A DNA stretch of 64,000 nucleotides, taken from the NCBI RefSeq assembly GCF_002099425.1, contig NW_018343972.1, positions 5,171,001 to 5,235,000 on the forward strand, in the 5' to 3' direction. Shown one piece after another: positions 58,946 to 64,000 of the stretch. A program made the position numbers and the translations under genes. Below the pieces are notes generated by a model, which was given only the letters and a program-made list of their open reading frames with translations, was not told the DNA's origin and did no database searches. Each line of letters opens with the position of its first letter. The stretch's first letter is position 1. This stretch comes from Phascolarctos cinereus. Lineage: Eukaryota > Chordata > Mammalia > Diprotodontia > Phascolarctidae.

Positions 58946-60109
58946 ACGCAGCTATAGGTATAGAAATAATAAGATAAAGCAATGAAAAGAATCAGATAAA
59001 AATTGAGAGAGCTAGGATCCCCCAAGCAGGTAAGACATTTGATGGCATTGTTTCTTGAAGTTTCTATGCCTATGAAATAGCATTCTTTACTATGAGTAAT
59101 CATGGTACTCTTTGTGTTTAAGTTGGTGATATATGAAGATCCCTGTACATTGAGCCCTTCAGATGCACCATCATAGTCATAACATTCTTCTCTCTCTCCT
59201 TTATCTCCTCCTCTCTCCACCTCATTCCCTCATCCTTTTCATTTTTTAGTTTTCTAGTAGTCAGAGAAGAGGGAGAGATTTTGCATCATAAAAGGCAGCT
59301 TCTATTTTGACCTTCCCAACATCAAACCAAGAAGAGAAAACAGTAAATCATAACAGTGGGGAGGGAATATGACAGGCTTAGGTGCAGTGAGAAGTTTAGC
59401 AGTATCCCAATGAAAACTTGAAGCATATTACTATATTCTTTGAAAACCACCACACTAAAGCCATTTGTTCTAGTCAGTGAATTCTACCTTAAACTCTTTC
59501 TTGTTGTTCTTGACTTTGACTCATTTATTTCACTTCCTGCTTCCTAGGTAATGACTTAAGGACTTCCCATGATGTTTCCTTTTGCATTCTCCTTTGCACT
59601 TTTATTTACATTTCAAATCTTGACCTATTATGATCTTGGGTTTTAATTTCTCTCAATCACTGAATTAAACTGGTTAATGGCTGTGAGGCTGACAATTTAC
59701 CACAGAATGATTGAATCATAATGGGTTAGCACTAGAAATTACCTTAGAGTGTTTTTTTTTTCCCCTCAGTGAAACTACATTCTCTGTATTGGTGATGAAC
59801 TTCTCTTGAACCATTATTTCAGGAAATGTACAAAACATGTGTTGCTTTGTTTGTCCTCTCCTCTTGTTTATCAAGCACATTCCTACTCTGGAAAAAAATT
59901 CTGCCCTTTAACCCCACACTCTTGATTAAGGCCTGCCACTCCTGAACCACTATTTCACTAAAAGTCCCAACCTTACTTCACTTTATTCCCATCTCTTCAA
60001 CCTTCAGCAGCTGCTTCTCACTATTACCCCCAATTCTTCAACTATGATCAAATCAATTCTGCCTTTGTTCTTGGGTGGGGTATATCAATTTGCTCCTCTA
60101 TATCACCAC
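58946..60109. other. Unassigned stretch
   Basis: Nothing firm. 'gaatcataatgggttagcac' and 'attaccttagagtg' near 59715 hint at a short reversed L3. Confidence 0.4.
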
Positions 60110-61315
60110 TCATCATATCTCAAGAAAGTGACCCTCCCTGTCCACCATGCACTTTGTTTTTCTCACCCCAATGGAGTGAAAAATGTCTGTGTGCTTGCTT
60201 CCATGCTTTTTAGCATGATGTTTTCAGTAATGTTGTCAGACACTTTCAATGAGGATAGCATCCAGGGTAGCTATTGCACAGACTATAAATTATTTAACTT
60301 GAAAAGGCTACAAGGCAAGACCAAACCGGAGAGTTGGTACATGACTTTTTATTCCCAGGTGATTGCGCACTTAAAGAAGCCTTTGAGGATGAGATGCAAT
60401 AAAGTCTGCTTGTGTTAATTTTGGCCTAACAATTGACACCAAGGAAACACAGGTTCTCCACCAGCCACCACCATACCATCCCTACATAAAACCACTGGAT
60501 ACAGCAAATGGAGAAATTTTGAATCCTGTGGATAAGTTCACTTGCTTTTCCAGGGACATTCGCATAGATGATGAGGTTGATTTACACATTATCAGGGCTA
60601 GCTCAGCATTTGAGAGGCTCCAAAGGAAAATGTACAAGAGAAGAGGTATTCAACTATCTACCAAACTGAAGGACTACAGAGCTGTTGGGTTAATCTCATT
60701 GTTGTATTCCTGTGAAACTTGTACAGTATACCAGTGCCATGCCAGGAAACTGAATCACTTCCATTTGAATTGTCTTAGGAAGATTCTGAAGATTACCTGG
60801 TAAGATAAGGTACCAGAAAGTGAGGTTCTTTCTCAAGCTAAACTTCCAAGCATTCAAACTCTACTGCAGAGAGAATAATTCCCATGGATTGGCCACATTA
60901 TTCAAATGGCAAATGTACATTTGCCCCAAAGACTATGGAGTACTCACACAACACAATTGCTCACTTGGAGGTCAGAAGAAGTAATACAAGGACACTTAAC
61001 ATTTCTCTGAAGAACTTTGGAATCAAGTGTGAGACATGGGAGACAGTGGGATAGGACCACCCAGCATGATATACCTGAAGCAAAGAAAGTACTGCGCTCT
61101 ATGAGTAAAGCAAAATGGCAGTAGCTCAAACGAAAGATGAGATGTGCAAATTTAGTGAAATCTCCACTCCAAATGTTCATATGGACTATTTGTGACCAAC
61201 CTATGATAGAGCTCTCACTTTATATTTCTTTGACCAGCCATAATCAGACATTGTACTTTGACCCCAATATAGTGATGTCATTTTAGTTTTCTTTGACAAG
61301 GAAAAACAACAATGA
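60110..61315 (+). mobile_element. RTE-like LINE, 3' part (end of RT and C-terminal domain)
   Basis: Translated blocks follow in order: 'MLFSMMFSVMLSDTFNED' with 'LFNLKRLQGKTK' (60212-60340, RT region), a 'PGDCAL' remnant where the FADD box belongs (about 60360), then 'NPVDKFTCFSRDIRIDDEVD', 'SAFERLQRKMYKRRGIQLS', 'SCETCTVYQCHARKLNHFHL' (60519-60803). A 'LPSIQTLL'/'GHIIQMA'-type block follows to about 60910, and a 3'UTR ends in an A-rich tail near 61315. Frame changes and stops make it non-functional. Clade assignment is from memory of this widely distributed protein end. Confidence 0.72.
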
Positions 61316-61589
61316 AACAACCCTGTAACAAATATTTTTTTTGATGTTTCAAAGTGGATATCTCATTGACATCTCAAGTTCAGCCTGAGCAAAGAGAACT
61401 CATTTGTGTCAAATCCCTCCCCTCTTCCCAAATTCCTTATGACTATTGATTGTACTCCCATCCTCCAGTTACTCAGACCCATAACTTTAGTTTCATCTTA
61501 TTCTATAAATCCAATCTATTTTCCTATCTTGTTTTTCTCTCTTTACAACATCTTTCATATACATCTCATCCTTTAAATATATATTCATA
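61316..61589. other. Unassigned stretch
   Basis: No gene or repeat recognised. Confidence 0.4.
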
Positions 61590-62076
61590 ATACTGGTGCC
61601 GGATTATTGCAAAAGCCTTCAAGTTGGGGAGGGGTCACACTGCCTGAAGAACCCACTCTAATCAATCTTCCATGGAGGTGCCAAAGTGAACTTCTTAAAA
61701 AACAAATTTGAGCATATTAATGTCCTTCCTCCCTAGGTAATAAACTTCATTGAATTAAACATAAAATCCTCTCTTTTGTATTTAAAACCCTTCACAAACT
61801 AAGTCCCTATTACTTTGCCAGGCTACTTTACTTCTCCAAATGCACTCTAAGATCCAGGAGTACTGACTTTCTATTCTTCAAACATAACACTCCATCTCCA
61901 GACTGTATGAGTCACTGGTCATCTCCCATGACTGAAAAGTTCTTCTTAGTCTCTCCTCCTGGATTTCTTGTGTCCTCTCAAGGATTGACTCAAATCCTAT
62001 CTTTTATAGGATATTTCTCATCCCCATCCACACACACACTTCCATACATGTCCTCTAAGGTAACTATCCACTTACA

Positions 62077-62077
62077 C

Positions 62078-62131
<54 letters not shown>

Positions 62132-62190
62132 CATCCATCCATCCATATCTATCTGTCTATCTATCTATCTATCTATCTATCTATTTATCT
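62077..62190. repeat. (ATCT)n/(CATC)n microsatellite
   Basis: atct units with a central block of catc units. Confidence 0.97.
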
Positions 62191-62269
62191 ACATTTTGTA
62201 TATACTTTATTCATGTTGGCCTCCCCATTAGGACAGGTAGAAGGGAAGGGAATAATCATTTATATATGT

Positions 62270-62415
62270 GCTTATCATGTGTAGGTATTTTTATAAGTAA
62301 GTACTAAGTACTTTTTATAAATATTTTTCTCATTTGATCTTCACTTGTGAAAATCAAATTTTATCCTCATTTTATAGTTGAGGAAACTAAGGCAAACAAA
62401 GGTTTAGTTATTTGG
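62270..62415 (-). mobile_element. MIR fragment in L2
   Basis: 'tttctcatttgatcttcact', 'cctcattttatagttgagga', 'aactaaggcaaacaaaggtt'. Confidence 0.65.
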
Positions 62416-62599
62416 ATGAATAGAAGGGAACAACATGATAAATGAGCTCATTGTGAGTAGGAGCATTTAAAAGAAATGTTTGTATCTCCAGTGCTATGCC
62501 TACAACATAGTAAGCCTTTAATAAGTATGTTTACTATTGACTATTGACTGACTGACTGGTCCTACCCTATCAAATAACCTGTCCTTATCTACCTATTCA

Positions 62600-62800
62600 T
62601 AGGATCAAATATTTAGAGATGGAAAATATTTATAAAGTTCATCTAGAATAATTAAGCAATTTTATCAACCAGGAAACTAAAGCCAAAAACAATGAATAAT
62701 TTGACCAATGCTACATAGATTAAGTAAGTAGCAGAGCCAGGATTAAAACTCAGTTTTCCTAAGTCAAAATCCCTTACTCTTTCTATTTCACCATGATGAA
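62600..62800 (-). mobile_element. MIR-type SINE fragment
   Basis: 'ccaggaaactaaagccaaaa', 'agtagcagagccaggattaa', 'tcaaaatcccttactctttc'. Confidence 0.65.
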
Positions 62801-63164
62801 TTTCCTTGATATCTGCAATCCCTTAGGGGAGCCCATAGTCTGTAATTACTGATAAGAAGTTAAGTTAAAAAAAAAAAAACTGAGAAAGAGGTAACACCTA
62901 TTGACATGTTCACACTAATATGTAAAATACTAACCTCAGTTTCTTATATGAAAGGACCCTCAGAGACAGAAAATATACAAACAAAACAAAAGAAAACATA
63001 TCTTGGACATTCAGGTCTAGAGGTGAAATAAAGGAAAATTTTTCTAACAAAAAGATTGATAAGGTAGTAAGGAGATACAGAAGTTGGTAGGTATCACCAT
63101 ACCCAGAGATACTTCGTAGATCAAATGGAATTTATGTAGATGGAATATTAGCCATTTTGGAGGA
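62801..63164. other. Unassigned stretch
   Basis: No gene or repeat recognised. Confidence 0.4.
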
Positions 63165-64000
63165 AAAAAAGAAAAACAAAAAGAGAAAATATTATGTTTC
63201 AACCAGCACTTAGAATTCATCAGCTCTCTCTCTGGAAATGGACAGCATTTTTCATCATGGGTCCTTTGAAATTGTCTTGGAACATTGTCTTGATCTGAGT
63301 AACTAAGTCTTTCAAAATTGATCATCTTTACAATATTCCTGGTAATGTCTACATTGTTTTCCTGTTTCTATCATTATTTTAAATGGAATTTCTCTTTATA
63401 TCTTCCTGTTGGGTTTTGTTGCTAATACATAGAAATTATTTACATAGGTTTATTTTATATTCTGCAACTTTACTAAAGTCATTCTTTTTGAAAGTTTTTT
63501 ATTTGATTCTTTATAATTCTCTAAGTAAATCATAATATTCTCTGTAAAGAGAGGTAGTTTTGTTTCCTTGATGCCTATTTTTCATCCTTCAATTAGTTTT
63601 TGTTCTCTTATTGCTGTAGCTAATATTTCGAATACCATATAGTATGATGGTTGTGATAATGGACATCTTTGCTTCAGTCCTGATCTTACTGAGAAGGTTT
63701 CTAGTTTATCCCCATTGTAGATGAGGTATCTTCTTGGTTTTAGATATCACTTATCATTTAAGGAATGGCTCCATTTATTTCCATGCTTTCTCATTTAAAA
63801 AAAATGATTGGATATATGTTGTCAAAAGCTTGTTTCTTCATTTGCTGATATAATTATTTAATTTTTGAATTATTTTTGTTTTTGATATAATCAGTGTTGC
63901 TGATAGTTTTCCTAATATTCAACCTGCCCTACATTCCTCATATAAATCCAACCTGATTATGATGTATGCTATCTGTGATATATTGTTATAATCTCATCGT
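63165..64000 (-). mobile_element. L1-14: L1 with RT domain, running off the window
   Basis: 63165-63378 is the reversed L1 3' part ('aattcatcagctctctctct', 'gacagcatttttcatcatgg'). From about 63385 it jumps to the RT domain in reverse ('tttgttgctaatacatagaa', 'atcataatattctctgtaaa', 'ctagtttatccccattgtag', 'gtcaaaagcttgtttcttca'). It is the only copy in the window that still carries RT-core sequence. It too has an internal deletion, between the RT domain and the 3' end. Confidence 0.85.

Larger units (their letters stand above)
61590..62560 (+). mobile_element. L2 3' region with its tail
   Basis: 'gccaaagtgaacttcttaaa', 'aaaatcctctcttttgtatt', 'cccttcacaaactaagtccc', 'ctatgcctacaacatagtaa' and 'gactgactgactgg'. 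An ATCT microsatellite and a reversed MIR (62270-62415) lie within it. Confidence 0.83.

Noticed and set aside
60044-60418. 124-codon open frame as a possible host gene
   Set aside because: Its second half matches the RT region of an RTE-like LINE and it continues into other LINE blocks in different frames.

Overview
The window reads as non-coding DNA from a marsupial nuclear genome. The diagnostic features are many LINE-1 copies whose ORF1 and ORF2 wording is that of marsupial L1 (for example the ORF2 tail reading KMCIPFDPAIPLL), tRNA-headed CORE-SINEs that begin ggggcagctagntggc (WSINE/MAR1 type), old L2, L3 and MIR copies, and an RTE-like LINE. I cannot name the species. No intact host gene was found. 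The only host-gene sequence recognised is a decayed processed copy of WSB2 on the minus strand at about 23.3-24.7 kb. All family names come from memory of consensus sequences, and no database was searched.

Layout. 1-4.5 kb: a scrambled L1 piece, a SINE with target-site duplication, (CT)(CA) microsatellites and unassigned DNA. 4.5-8.5 kb: an old plus-strand L1 split by a retroviral fossil that looks like a processed RNA copy (it starts in R, ends in R plus poly(A), and has a 15-bp duplication). 8.6-12.35 kb: a minus-strand L1 without the reverse-transcriptase core. 12.4-20.2 kb: SINEs, MIR, L3 and L2 fragments, large microsatellites, a likely Gypsy-type RT fossil and an isolated exon-like stretch. 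20.25-22.04 kb: a 5'-truncated L1. 23.3-24.7 kb: the WSB2 pseudogene. 25.5-26.1 kb: L2.

26.2-37.7 kb is a four-deep nest of L1 elements, and duplications mark each of the three inner insertions. The innermost is an ORF1-only (half-L1-like) element. 37.7-44.4 kb holds more minus-strand L1, including a second copy of the same ORF1-only design with its own target duplication. From 45 to 62.6 kb L1 is almost absent and L2, MIR and simple repeats dominate, with an RTE-like LINE 3' part at 60.1-61.3 kb. The last 0.8 kb is an L1 that retains part of the RT domain.

Nothing here forms a working pathway. What the window records is repeat history: the order of L1 insertions, L1 designs missing ORF2 that occur in more than one independent insertion, and L1-type mobilisation of host (WSB2) and retroviral RNAs.
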